This document shows positions 8,516 to 16,790 of a stretch of 64,000 nt of DNA, piece after piece. The notes under the pieces were generated by a model that saw nothing but the letters and a program-made list of their open reading frames with translations, ran no database searches and was not told the DNA's origin. This DNA is from Aureitalea marina (GTDB taxonomy: Bacteria > Bacteroidota > Bacteroidia > Flavobacteriales > Flavobacteriaceae), in the NCBI RefSeq assembly GCF_002943755.1, contig NZ_MQUB01000001.1, positions 1-64,000 of the forward strand. The letters run 5' to 3'. Position 1 is the stretch's first letter; each line of letters begins with the position of its first letter. Both the position numbers and the translations under genes were made by a program.

Positions 8516-9867
8516 TTTTTTACACTTTTATCGGCTAGAGCTGTCGTTGGCTGATAGTAGTTAGGAGGGAAGCCATTGAGTTGACGCCAGGCCTCAAACC
8601 AGATCGGTACATCGTCCAGTAGCGCAATGGTCTTGGCACCAGATCCTACTCGTAGCTCCTTTGGCCAAGGGTGATCGTCCGGATCTGGCGCGATAAGCAC
8701 TCTGTATTTGCCGTTATCACTGATAAAGGTCTCTATAGCCACTACTTTACCACCATAGGTTCCATAGCTCACATTAGGCCATCCGGAAAATACTATGGCA
8801 GGCCAACCGTCAAATTGGATCCTGATCTTTTCCTCCAGGTGCACTAACGGAATATCAATGGGATCAACAAAGGTCTCGATAGCCAGCTCGGCATTGGCAG
8901 GCATGATCCCAACTAGTTGCTCCCCCTCTTTAATGGTCTCTCCAATCCCGGCCTTAAGTGCCTTGTTGATAAAACCATTTTGAGGTGCCCGGATATAATA
9001 GAGATCCGTCCTCATGGAATAGTTGGCATACTGATTTTCCAATTTGGTCACTTCCACCTCCGCATTAAACTGACTAGATTGAGCGGTGAACTTATCGCTC
9101 TCCGCTTTAGAGATCTTATCGATATAAGAGGCGTTGGTGCGGTCGATCTCTACCTGGGCATTGATCACCTCATTTTGGGTGGCCAGGTATTTGTTCTCCT
9201 GGGAGATCAACTTGGCCTGGGTCTCCTGAAGTTTCAGCTTCTTCTGCTCCACATCCACCACAGATTTCAACCCTTCTTCCTGCAACACCTGCGTCCGCTC
9301 ATATTGCTTTTCTGCAATACTCAGGTTGGTCTTGGCTGCTTCCAGATCAATGCTGTCACTCTCCACCTTCAGCTCCGCCTGTAGCAGTTTGTTTCTTGCT
9401 TGCTGCAGTTTGAGTGTTCGCTCCCGCTTTAGGGCGTCGATCTGATTATCCAGGGACTTGACCTTCTCTTCATAAGAGGTCACCGCCATTTCCTTGGCAT
9501 CAATCTGTAAACCGGTTCGCTCGACCAATCGAGGGTCGAAATACTCGTTCTTCACCTCAGATATATGCAAGATGGTGTCACCTTTCTGCACATAATCACC
9601 TTCTTGAACATACCACATCTCGATCCGTCCTGGTATGGGAGACTGAATGGTCTGTGGTCGCTGATTTGGCTTCAGTGTGGTTAGGAAACCACTTCCTGTA
9701 ATATTCTGGGTCCAGGGGAGGAACAGGACCACGATCATGATCCCCGCAAACACTCTCAGAAAGCGATTAAAATAGCGAAAGTGCTGCTTGCTGAAAATAT
9801 GCTGTCCTGCCTTGTACTTGGTCAGATCTACCCGACTGTAAACAGGGTTTTTAGAAATATTCAACAT
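8512..9867 (-). CDS. HlyD-family membrane fusion protein
   Basis: 451 residues. One membrane helix near residues 35-55 (FAGIMIVVLFLPWTQNITG) is followed by a lipoyl/biotinyl-like segment (IPGRIEMWYVQEGDYVQKG), a long coiled coil (about 120-290, rich in E, K and Q with TYLATQNEV-type heptads) and the second lipoyl half (YYIRAPQNGFINKALKAG). It would bridge the inner-membrane ABC protein at 9874-11541 to the TolC-like channel. Spacing is 6 bases from the ABC gene and a 4-base overlap to the channel gene, so translation is probably coupled. Confidence 0.9.
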   Translation of the reverse strand: MLNISKNPVYSRVDLTKYKAGQHIFSKQHFRYFNRFLRVFAGIMIVVLFLPWTQNITGSGFLTTLKPNQRPQTIQSPIPGRIEMWYVQEGDYVQKGDTILHISEVKNEYFDPRLVERTGLQIDAKEMAVTSYEEKVKSLDNQIDALKRERTLKLQQARNKLLQAELKVESDSIDLEAAKTNLSIAEKQYERTQVLQEEGLKSVVDVEQKKLKLQETQAKLISQENKYLATQNEVINAQVEIDRTNASYIDKISKAESDKFTAQSSQFNAEVEVTKLENQYANYSMRTDLYYIRAPQNGFINKALKAGIGETIKEGEQLVGIMPANAELAIETFVDPIDIPLVHLEEKIRIQFDGWPAIVFSGWPNVSYGTYGGKVVAIETFISDNGKYRVLIAPDPDDHPWPKELRVGSGAKTIALLDDVPIWFEAWRQLNGFPPNYYQPTTALADKSVKK

Positions 9868-9873
9868 AGCAAC

Positions 9874-11541
9874 TTATTTTTTTCGAATTAGTTTACCGTT
9901 TTCCAACATCAGGACCTGGGAACAACCCTTGGTCCAACCCGGAATTCTACTGGCCACCACTAAGCCCCATGGACGGTTTGGATGTGTGAGGAAATCCATA
10001 ATGCGCTTAGCCTCTTCCGGATCAAATTGATCCAAAGGCTCTCTGAGTATCAATAGTTTAGGTTTGGTAACAATACCGCGGGCCAAGAGTAACTTCTTAG
10101 AAATCGTATAAGGAATTTGCTTGCCCTCAGGATAGATCATGGATTTTAACCCTTGCGGCTGGGCCTTAACAAATTCGATTAGGCCAGTCTCCTTAACCGC
10201 CCAGCGAACATCCTCCATACTTACGGCCTCATTGCCAAAGGTGATGTTCTCCAAGATGGTCCCTTCAAATGGAGACTCTTCGGTAAAGGACTGCCCTACA
10301 TAGGATCGATAGTAGTTTCGGTGAATACCCTTCAGGCTGACATCGTTCACATAGATATCGCCGGCTGTGGGCTCGATGATCCCAGCCATCAATCGTAGCA
10401 GGGTAGACTTACCCGAACCATTTCCTCCCTGAATCAGGATTCGACAATGCGGACTCACCGTCATCCCAACATCCGATAGTATGATCTTTTGCTCCTCAGG
10501 TATAGCATATTCTACATCCTTTAGTTCGATGGTGAAATCCTGATCTTTTTGGAAGGGGTACTCTCCCTCTTGTGGCTCCAGTTCCTTATCCACCACCTGG
10601 CCGATCTTCTCCAGTGAGGTAAGCACGTCATAGATCGACTCCAACCCAAGAATCAGTTTTTCTACAGAGCTGATGACCAATAGGATAATGATCTCGGCTG
10701 CAACGAACTGTCCGATGTTCATTTCCTGTTGTAGGACCAGTATCCCTCCAATGGCCAGGAGTCCTGCAGTAACCAATACTTTAAATCCGATCATTTGAAT
10801 GAACTGAATCACCAGCACTTTAAAGTGACTTTCTCGGGCATCCAGGTATTCAGCGACCAGGTTATCGTTCTTGTTCATGGCCAGGTTGGTCTTACCGGAA
10901 AGCTTGAAGCTAACAATAGACCGAGCCACTTCCTGTATCCAGTGAGCTACCTTGTATTTGTTCTTAGATTCTACCAAGCTGGTATCCATTCCTCGAACAG
11001 CGGTATACTTAAAGACCACATAAATGAGGAATAACAAGAGTATTCCATAGATAATGAAGAAGGGGTGATAAAAGGACAGCAGTAAGAGTCCGAAGATGAT
11101 CTGCAGCAAGGCCGCGGGAAAATCCACCAGCAGTTTGGACAGTCCCTTTTGGACAGTTAACGTATCAAAGAACCGATTGGCCAACTCTGGGGGATAGTAG
11201 TTTCTCAATTCACTCATTTTGATCTTGGGGAATCGATACGCAAACTCAAAAGAAGACCGGGTGAAGATCTTTTGTTGAATATCTTCAATGATCCGGAATT
11301 GCATCAGTTGTAACGTCCCGCCGAAGGCCACCCCCAGTGTAACGAGAATCACAAGAACGATCCAAGAGGTGCTCACCTGAGCTCCTTGAATCAGGTTGAT
11401 GATGGCCTGGATACCCAAGGGTAAGGAGAGGTTGACCAAACCGGCGAAAATCGCGTAGTAGAATACTTGAAGTACGTCTTTACGATCTAAAGCCAGCAAG
11501 TTAACCAGTCGTTGCCAGGCCGTTAGTAAGTTTTTTGCCAT
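9874..11541 (-). CDS. ABC exporter (TMD-NBD fusion) with degenerate ATPase motifs
   Basis: About 555 residues from the ATG at 11541; a longer frame to 11610 exists but would overlap the TetR gene, and the 11541 ATG lies 2 bases after the TetR stop. The N-terminal half has about six membrane helices of the exporter type (LVNLSLPLGIQAIINLIQG). The C-terminal half is an ABC domain with an intact Walker A (GGNGSGKST, K378) and Q-loop (YVGQSF). The other motifs have drifted: the signature is TISKK instead of LSGGQ, Walker B reads LLILREP with Arg500 in place of Asp, and the switch His is Ser531 (VVASRIP). It forms the inner-membrane motor or gate of the export system. Either ATP hydrolysis is impaired or the family works differently. 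Confidence 0.88.
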   Translation of the reverse strand: MAKNLLTAWQRLVNLLALDRKDVLQVFYYAIFAGLVNLSLPLGIQAIINLIQGAQVSTSWIVLVILVTLGVAFGGTLQLMQFRIIEDIQQKIFTRSSFEFAYRFPKIKMSELRNYYPPELANRFFDTLTVQKGLSKLLVDFPAALLQIIFGLLLLSFYHPFFIIYGILLLFLIYVVFKYTAVRGMDTSLVESKNKYKVAHWIQEVARSIVSFKLSGKTNLAMNKNDNLVAEYLDARESHFKVLVIQFIQMIGFKVLVTAGLLAIGGILVLQQEMNIGQFVAAEIIILLVISSVEKLILGLESIYDVLTSLEKIGQVVDKELEPQEGEYPFQKDQDFTIELKDVEYAIPEEQKIILSDVGMTVSPHCRILIQGGNGSGKSTLLRLMAGIIEPTAGDIYVNDVSLKGIHRNYYRSYVGQSFTEESPFEGTILENITFGNEAVSMEDVRWAVKETGLIEFVKAQPQGLKSMIYPEGKQIPYTISKKLLLARGIVTKPKLLILREPLDQFDPEEAKRIMDFLTHPNRPWGLVVASRIPGWTKGCSQVLMLENGKLIRKK

Positions 11542-11543
11542 GA

Positions 11544-12218
11544 TTACTTTCTTAAGGTGTTTAGAGCTAAGTGGGTAAAGAAATCGACGGCGGTTGTTAG
11601 TTTGTCGCAATTAGTAATGGAAGTAAAATGATCCTTCAGGAATTGCTGATAAAGCCCTCCTTCAATGATGGTACTCGCCAGACTAGCGGCGAAGGGATAT
11701 TCGGGATTTACCCCTTGTATCATTTCTTCCAATCGGTGAACCAGGCGCTTATAAATGGAAAAATAACCTTCCTTGTTCTCTTCATCTACCTCTTTGGTGA
11801 GATAAGATTTGGAGAACTCGTTGATAATCACTCGGTTAAGCACGATCTCGTTGATATGGGTAAAAGCCTGATCCTGGGTTGTAGTTCTACAGAGAATGCC
11901 AATGGCTTTCACCAGTTTCTCCTGAGGATCAGTAATGCTGTTGGTTGCGAAGACCAATTGATACTCTATCCATCCCCAATACCTGGAAGTCAAATACAAA
12001 AGTAATTTGTGTTTGTTCTCAAAGTACCGATAGATTGAACTTTCATTAGATTCGATCCTGAGACCCAACTTTTTAAAGGTGAAGGCATCAAAACCGATCT
12101 CATCAAACAGCAGTATGCTGTGCTCAAGTATCCGACGTCCCAACTCGGAACTTTCAGGGTCCTTGAGATACAGTTTCTCGTGTATCGCGAAGCGTAAACT
12201 TGACAGTAATCGATCCAT
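11544..12218 (-). CDS. TetR/AcrR-family regulator of the efflux operon
   Basis: 224 residues from the ATG at 12218; the frame runs back to a TTG at 12239, but ATG is the better start. The N-terminal helix-turn-helix is clear (ILEHSILLFDEIGFDAFTFKKLG, split here around residues 33-56, then NESSIYRYFENKHKLLLYLT), which is the TetR DNA-recognition unit. The C-terminal part is a ligand-binding helical domain without recognisable ligand specificity. It is the first gene of the operon and ends 2 bases before the ABC gene, so it probably represses its own operon. Nested inverted repeats between it and the divergent nitroreductase gene are the likely operator. Confidence 0.9.
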   Translation of the reverse strand: MDRLLSSLRFAIHEKLYLKDPESSELGRRILEHSILLFDEIGFDAFTFKKLGLRIESNESSIYRYFENKHKLLLYLTSRYWGWIEYQLVFATNSITDPQEKLVKAIGILCRTTTQDQAFTHINEIVLNRVIINEFSKSYLTKEVDEENKEGYFSIYKRLVHRLEEMIQGVNPEYPFAASLASTIIEGGLYQQFLKDHFTSITNCDKLTTAVDFFTHLALNTLRK

Positions 12219-12242
12219 GACTAATATTTTGCCATGCAATAA

Positions 12243-12297
12243 TAATAGTATTACTATTAATTAAGAGAGTAATTAACTTATTGTTAATAGAATTACT
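12243..12297. promoter_or_regulatory. Nested inverted repeats, probable TetR operator
   Basis: Three palindromes lie in the 127-base divergent gap: TAATAGTA-T-TACTATTA (12243-12259), ATTAAC-5-GTTAAT (12272-12288) and, enclosing the latter, AGTAATT (12269-12275) with AATTACT (12291-12297). This symmetry next to a tetR gene is the expected operator arrangement. The outer arm touches the -33 region of the nitroreductase promoter. Confidence 0.55.
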
Positions 12298-12328
12298 TGA
12301 ATTTCAAGAGTTACAATTCGTAGTTTTG
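12297..12328 (+). promoter_or_regulatory. Bacteroidota-type promoter of the nitroreductase gene
   Basis: TAGTTTTG at 12321-12328 is an exact match to the TAnnTTTG -7 element. TTG at 12297-12299 is a partial -33 element with a 21-base spacer. The ATG is 18 bases downstream. Confidence 0.5.
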
Positions 12329-12345
12329 AACCAAAATCTGTTCCT

Positions 12346-12900
12346 ATGCTTGATCTTATTCGCAATCGAAGAGCCATTTACCCGGCCCAGTATAATGATG
12401 AAATTATCACCAGGGAGGAATTAAAAGTCATTTTGGAGGCTGCCAATTGGGCACCTACGCATCGTCGGACCGAACCCTGGCGCTTTCACATCTTTCACTC
12501 AGAAGATAGCCGACGTCGATTAGCGGATTTTTTAGTCTCCACCTACGATCGGATCACGGATCAGCCCAAAGAGATCAAAAGAAAGAAGATAGGGGAGAAA
12601 CCATTACAGGCCGGTGCAATCTTGGCCATTTGTTTCCAAAGGGATGCGGAAGAACGAGTTCCGGAATGGGAAGAGATCGCCGCTACAGCCATGAGTGTTC
12701 AGAATATCTGGTTACAGGCCCATAGTATGGGTATTGGTGGATACTGGAGTAGCCCGGCGCTAAAAGATCATATAGGAGATCATATCGTTCTTTCTTCTGG
12801 CGAAAACTGCTTAGGGTTCTTTTATTTGGGTCATTATGACGGCGAACTGCCAGAAGGTGCACGGCACTCTGGAATAGAGGGAAAGCTGAACTGGTACTAG
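12346..12900 (+). CDS. Nitroreductase-family FMN oxidoreductase
   Basis: 184 residues, the length of small single-domain nitroreductases. The N-terminal FMN-phosphate signature is present as IRNRRAIYP, followed by EAANWAPTHRRTEPWRF, where the typical 'aP...P..wRF' segment positions FMN. The C-terminal part GENCLGFFYLGHYDGELP is the usual family ending. It is a cytosolic NAD(P)H-dependent reductase of nitroaromatics, quinones or flavin; the substrate is unknown. It is divergent from the TetR/efflux operon and shares its operator region, which suggests coordinated response to a toxic compound. Confidence 0.88.
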   Translation: MLDLIRNRRAIYPAQYNDEIITREELKVILEAANWAPTHRRTEPWRFHIFHSEDSRRRLADFLVSTYDRITDQPKEIKRKKIGEKPLQAGAILAICFQRDAEERVPEWEEIAATAMSVQNIWLQAHSMGIGGYWSSPALKDHIGDHIVLSSGENCLGFFYLGHYDGELPEGARHSGIEGKLNWY

Positions 12901-13403
12901 AAGAAAAGTGACCAATTGTCCACAACCTGGTAAATAAAGAGTCCCAGGTAAATAAACGTAGCCACCAACTTCATGAAGGTCGATCCGAGGAAACCGATAA
13001 AGGAACCGAAGGCGGCTTTGAAAGCCCGTGTTCCACCGGTCTTGTTAAAGGCCATTTCCCCAACAAGTGCTCCCAGGAATGGGCCTACAAGTACACCAAA
13101 TGGGATGGGTGCAAAAATCCCGACTATTAGCCCGACAAAGGTGCCGATTGCCCCGGCACGGCTTCCTCCAAATTTCCGAGTACCGATAGAGGGTATTATA
13201 TAATCCAATATATAGATAGCAATTGCTACAACTCCTGTCACTGTAATGAACAGCCAGTCCATGGGCAGGGAGGGAGACAAAAAAAGTATGATCAAACCCA
13301 ACCAGCTCAAGGGGGTTCCGGGGATCACAGGTAAGACGCTACCAATTATTCCAGCTATCATTAAAATGAAACCCAGGGTTAGGCAGAGGATGTCGATCAT
13401 CAT
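12897..13403 (-). CDS. DUF456 membrane protein
   Basis: 168 residues, almost entirely hydrophobic with glycine-rich helices. The DUF456 pattern is clear: GSVLPVIPGTPLSWLGLI near residue 25, GTRKFGGSRAGAIGT near residue 80, and GVLVGPFLGALVGEM near residue 110. These glycine-zipper repeats suggest close helix packing. Function of the family is unknown. Two ATG codons (13403, 13400) are possible starts. It converges on the nitroreductase gene with a 4-base overlap. Confidence 0.85.
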   Translation of the reverse strand: MMIDILCLTLGFILMIAGIIGSVLPVIPGTPLSWLGLIILFLSPSLPMDWLFITVTGVVAIAIYILDYIIPSIGTRKFGGSRAGAIGTFVGLIVGIFAPIPFGVLVGPFLGALVGEMAFNKTGGTRAFKAAFGSFIGFLGSTFMKLVATFIYLGLFIYQVVDNWSLFF

Positions 13404-13442
13404 GCCTCATTAGACCATTTTACTCGAAATTTGTTACATTTT

Positions 13443-13474
13443 AACTAAATGTTTAGTTTAAACTAAGATTTTAG
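13443..13474. promoter_or_regulatory. Probable BlaI operator array (TTTAGT half-sites)
   Basis: AACTAAA-TG-TTTAGTT (13443-13458) overlaps a perfect 14-base palindrome TTAGTTT-AAACTAA (13453-13466), followed by CTAA-4-TTAG (13463-13474). It lies 32 bases before the BlaI ATG at 13506. The half-site differs from that of the second BlaI pair. Confidence 0.6.
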
Positions 13475-13505
13475 TTATATATTGCTCTCAGAAAATGAGA
13501 ATTTG

Positions 13506-13871
13506 ATGAAATCATTAACCAAGGCAGAAGAGGAGATCATGCAGATCCTCTGGGAGATACAAGAAGGGAATGTGGCTACCATGATAGAACATTATCCCGA
13601 ACCCAGACCGGCATACAACACAGTGAGTACCATAGTCCGTATCCTGGAGAGTAAAGGTTTTGTTGGATATCGAAAGGAAGGTCGCGGGCATATATATCAC
13701 CCACTGATCGGGAAACAAGAATACAGCAACCAAAGCATTAGTAAACTGGTGGATGGCTACTTTCAGGGCTCCTTTAATAGCATGGTGTCCTTCTTTGTAA
13801 AGAAGAACGATATCAGCACAAAAGAACTGGAGGCCATTCTTAAGGAGATCAACAAAACAGAAGAGTCATGA
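13506..13871 (+). CDS. BlaI/MecI/CopY-family repressor (pair 1)
   Basis: 121 residues from ATG 13506 (MKSLTKAEEEIMQILW); the longer frame starts with TTG at 13482 and has no support. The winged-helix motifs of the family are intact: PAYNTVSTIVRILESKGFVGY is the recognition helix and wing, and HIYHPLIGKQEY is where MecI/BlaI proteins are cut by their M56 partner. The C-terminal half (SKLVDGYFQGSFNSMVSFF) is the dimerisation region. It overlaps the M56 gene by 4 bases (ATGA), so the two are co-transcribed and coupled. Palindromes just upstream point to autorepression. Confidence 0.92.
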   Translation: MKSLTKAEEEIMQILWEIQEGNVATMIEHYPEPRPAYNTVSTIVRILESKGFVGYRKEGRGHIYHPLIGKQEYSNQSISKLVDGYFQGSFNSMVSFFVKKNDISTKELEAILKEINKTEES

Positions 13872-15289
13872 TACATTATATACTACAGATTGTCATCTTC
13901 CAGGTGTTGTTCCTGGTTTGCTATGATCTTTTCCTAAGAAAGGAGACCTTCTTCAAATGGAATCGGGTTTATCTTCTTGCAACCTTGGGTCTTAGTTTTC
14001 TACTTCCATTTATCCAAGTGGCTGCCATACGAGAGAGCATTCCCGCTACCTATGTCGTCCAACTGCCAGCTGTTATTATCGAATCCGGAGCTTCAGAGGC
14101 CGCGGTTGCTAACTCATTCAACTGGACCAATGGCTTGGTCTACCTCTGGGTAGCCGGTTTGTTCGTTGCTTTGGCCGTGCTGGTGGCCAAAATATTCAGA
14201 ATTCTGAAACTGAGAAGAAAGGGTGAATTGGTCAGTGGTAGGGAATTCAACCTGATCCGGCTTACCGGAACGGATAAGGCATTCACTTTTTTCAAGAACA
14301 TATTTATAGGAGATCAGCTAAGTCCCTCTCAGTCTGAAGCCATATTGATGCACGAACGCGTGCACGTATCGCAGGGTCACAGTTGGGACCTGATGGTGAT
14401 GGAATTGATGCGGGTTGTGCTTTGGTTTGACCCGCTGATCTATCTGTACCAGAAGCGGATGGTCGAATTACAGGAGTTCACAGCCGATCACCTGGTGGCC
14501 AGTCAGAACGACAAGAAACAATATTACCAACAACTGCTAAGTGCCGTTTTTGGAACGGAGAAAATATCATTCATCAATACATTTTTCAATCATTCATTAA
14601 TCAAAAAACGAATAGTTATGTTACAACGCTCTCAATCAAAAAAGGTATTCATGCTCAAGTATTTATTGCTTATTCCACTCTTGGCTGCCATAGTGGTTTA
14701 CACCTCTTGTACCCAGGAGACCGAGGTTCAGGAAGATCCTCCGGTATCAGATATGGTTTCTCAATTGATCACAGCCATAGAGGAGAAGGGAGACCTAAGC
14801 CCGGAAGACCGTAAAAGGCTTTTCGGAGTGCTGAACGAAGGAGGAGAAGCAGTCCACTTCACCGACGAAAATGGCAATGTGGTAGAAGGGAAACTTCGAA
14901 CCAAGATGCACAATGAGTTCAAGTATAAAGATTCCAGGGGTATGATGGATATCGACCAGGTGCCTATCTTCCCGGGTTGTGAAAATATGAGCAATGACGA
15001 ATCCAGAAAGTGTTTCATGGTAAAAATGACCGAACTGATCATCGCCAACTTTGATGTGGAGGCCATCAAAGCAGCCGGAATCGATTCTGATCAAAGAATG
15101 GCAGTTAGCTTTACTATAACAACCACAGGTGATGTCGAGGTCAATGCTGTAAAGGCAGGACATCCCGAGTTGGAGAATCAGATCAGGAATGCCATGGCCA
15201 AGGTGCCTAATATGACACCCGGAGAACACCAAGGAAAGGTCGTCGCCGTACAATTGGGCTTACCCATATTATATAAACTAGTAGACTAG
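13868..15289 (+). CDS. M56 (BlaR1/MecR1-type) membrane metallopeptidase with TonB-like C-terminal domain
   Basis: 473 residues. Membrane helices occur at about 5-25, 35-55, 95-115 and 265-285. The zinc site HERVH is at 162-166, with a downstream ELQEFTADHLV that supplies the third ligand, as in M56 peptidases. Beyond the last helix (YLLLIPLLAAIVVYTSCT) the periplasmic part ends in a TonB-C-like domain (DQVPIFPGCENM, then MAVSFTITTTGDVEVNAV). Beta-lactam-type sensing is not implied; flavobacterial homologues respond to unknown envelope signals. It probably inactivates the BlaI protein encoded immediately upstream. Confidence 0.9.
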   Translation: MIHYILQIVIFQVLFLVCYDLFLRKETFFKWNRVYLLATLGLSFLLPFIQVAAIRESIPATYVVQLPAVIIESGASEAAVANSFNWTNGLVYLWVAGLFVALAVLVAKIFRILKLRRKGELVSGREFNLIRLTGTDKAFTFFKNIFIGDQLSPSQSEAILMHERVHVSQGHSWDLMVMELMRVVLWFDPLIYLYQKRMVELQEFTADHLVASQNDKKQYYQQLLSAVFGTEKISFINTFFNHSLIKKRIVMLQRSQSKKVFMLKYLLLIPLLAAIVVYTSCTQETEVQEDPPVSDMVSQLITAIEEKGDLSPEDRKRLFGVLNEGGEAVHFTDENGNVVEGKLRTKMHNEFKYKDSRGMMDIDQVPIFPGCENMSNDESRKCFMVKMTELIIANFDVEAIKAAGIDSDQRMAVSFTITTTGDVEVNAVKAGHPELENQIRNAMAKVPNMTPGEHQGKVVAVQLGLPILYKLVD

Positions 15290-15300
15290 CACCACTGAGA

Positions 15301-15329
15301 AACCGGGACAATTCAGTCCCGGTTTTTTT
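15301..15329 (+). terminator. Rho-independent terminator after M56 gene
   Basis: Nine-base arms AACCGGGAC (15301-15309) and GTCCCGGTT (15316-15324) with a 6-base loop are followed by a T run to 15329. It closes the BlaI/M56 operon. Confidence 0.85.
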
Positions 15330-15391
15330 ATGCCCTTTTCTGAAGCTTCGATTTAGACCGAAATTTGTACTTTGGACACAAGCTCCGGTAT

Positions 15392-15877
15392 ATGCGGTAT
15401 TTTATCTTGCTTTTAGTCAGCTTTCTGCTTTTGTCCTGTGATTATTTTGAGGTTAAAAAGGTCTCTTCCAAAGAGATCTATCAGGAAGAAGTTGATGCCA
15501 TCAATTGGAAAGAGGTAGATCAATTTCCCTTATTCGCTTCCTGCCCGGCCGACGAAGATGACCGTGAAAAGGAATTGGAGTGCTTTCAGTCCGTGATTGG
15601 CAATCATTTACAGCAGCAGGTCAAGCTTCTGGATCGCAGTGTTTCTGCTGAGGTTCAGGATACGGTCTTGATCAGTCTCCGTATATCCGAACAAGGACAG
15701 ATCGGTTTAAGAGGAATCCAGATGAATGAGGAGACCGAGCGCCAGATACCTGCGCTCCGAAGAACATTGGAGGAAGGGATTTCATCGCTGCCTACCCCTC
15801 AACCAGCCCTGAAAAGAGGGATCCCTGTTGTGACAGAGTTCTCCTTACCTCTGGCAATACGGACTACAGCCTTATAA
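15392..15877 (+). CDS. Lipoprotein with TonB-C-like domain related to the M56 tail
   Basis: 161 residues from ATG 15392; the open frame starts earlier with TTG at 15365. The leader MRYFILLLVSFLLLSCDY has a lipobox (LLSC), so it is lipid-anchored. The body carries VDQFPLFASCP ... ECF, the same pattern as DQVPIFPGCEN ... KCF in the C-terminal domain of the M56 protein just upstream, followed by a beta-rich region (TVLISLRISEQGQIGLRGI) matching its second half. It therefore looks like a free copy of that periplasmic domain. Its role is unknown; a sensing or decoy function together with the M56 protein is an inference. Confidence 0.7.
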   Translation: MRYFILLLVSFLLLSCDYFEVKKVSSKEIYQEEVDAINWKEVDQFPLFASCPADEDDREKELECFQSVIGNHLQQQVKLLDRSVSAEVQDTVLISLRISEQGQIGLRGIQMNEETERQIPALRRTLEEGISSLPTPQPALKRGIPVVTEFSLPLAIRTTAL

Positions 15878-16747
15878 CCTAAATTTATATCCCAGGGAGA
15901 AATCGATTGGAAATTCGCCGTTATTATCTATGGCAATGGCGACGATGTCGCTATAGGCAACAGTGATCAAACCGTTACCTGCAGGAATGTCTGCACCCAA
16001 CCCAAAGGCCAGGGGACTTCTAAAACTTCCTCCTGAGCCTGCAATCGTACTTAGATCGTCATTCACATCGGCTGCATCCAATGTCCTGTCAATATAGGTG
16101 TATTCGGCGATCTTAAGGTTGATAAAAAGATCCAGGCTTTCGGTTTGAACATATTTGAATCGGTAGTTCATCGAAACCTGTGTAGAGGAGAAATCGTAGT
16201 TGGAATTGGAGAACAGCTGCCGCAATTGGAAGACCAGGGAATGCCTTCTTAACTTGTTTTTTTCCAGGATCTCAAAATCGATACCGGCCATGATCAATGC
16301 GGTATTATCCGGATTAACGAAGTAAATGTTGTTGTTCACGCCAAAGAATCCGCCCAAACGGGTCTCCATCTCAGAACCTACCGCTTCTGCAACGAAGGTG
16401 GAATCCATCTGGGAGTTGTAGGTGTTGAAGAAATTGGTCAGACTACTGAGGGTAAGCTTTACGTTATTGACGGATACCGCTCCATCCGCCGTTTGATCGG
16501 CAAGCACAGTCTTGTATTCCTCCTGGTAGTCCTTGTCTATTTTGGTATTGACCAAGGGGACAATAGTATTTCCCTTCTTGGAGAAGTAACGGTATTCTCC
16601 ATCTATAACATTCCACAATAAGGTAAGCTGGCCTTCTACTTGAGTTTTTAGGTTAAGTGTCTGTCCTTCAATGGTGTATTGTTGTTGCCCGTAGACGCTC
16701 AAAGACAGCAACATGGCCAGTGCTAAAAATAGATGAGCAGGTCGCAT
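15872..16747 (-). CDS. Hypothetical secreted protein, probably outer-membrane associated
   Basis: 291 residues. Sec signal MRPAHLFLALAMLLSLSVYGQ. The rest has alternating polar/hydrophobic beta-type stretches (KLRRHSLVFQLRQLF, VSMNYRFKYVQTESLDLFI) and ends in FSLGYKFRL, a pattern like the last strand of outer-membrane barrels though without a C-terminal F. I do not recognise the family. It converges on the TonB-like lipoprotein gene with a 6-base overlap. Confidence 0.65.
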   Translation of the reverse strand: MRPAHLFLALAMLLSLSVYGQQQYTIEGQTLNLKTQVEGQLTLLWNVIDGEYRYFSKKGNTIVPLVNTKIDKDYQEEYKTVLADQTADGAVSVNNVKLTLSSLTNFFNTYNSQMDSTFVAEAVGSEMETRLGGFFGVNNNIYFVNPDNTALIMAGIDFEILEKNKLRRHSLVFQLRQLFSNSNYDFSSTQVSMNYRFKYVQTESLDLFINLKIAEYTYIDRTLDAADVNDDLSTIAGSGGSFRSPLAFGLGADIPAGNGLITVAYSDIVAIAIDNNGEFPIDFSLGYKFRL

Positions 16748-16790
16748 AACAATTGGATTTGGTTAGTTTAAATGTAAACAAATAATTCGA

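Noticed and set aside
8917-9384. 155-residue plus-strand frame opposite the HlyD coiled coil
   Set aside because: Antisense of a heptad-rich coding region; no signals and the minus frame is certain.
11542-11610. N-terminal extension of the ABC exporter (start at 11610)
   Set aside because: It would overlap the TetR coding sequence by 67 bases and adds a basic, non-conserved segment; ATG 11541 follows the TetR stop directly.
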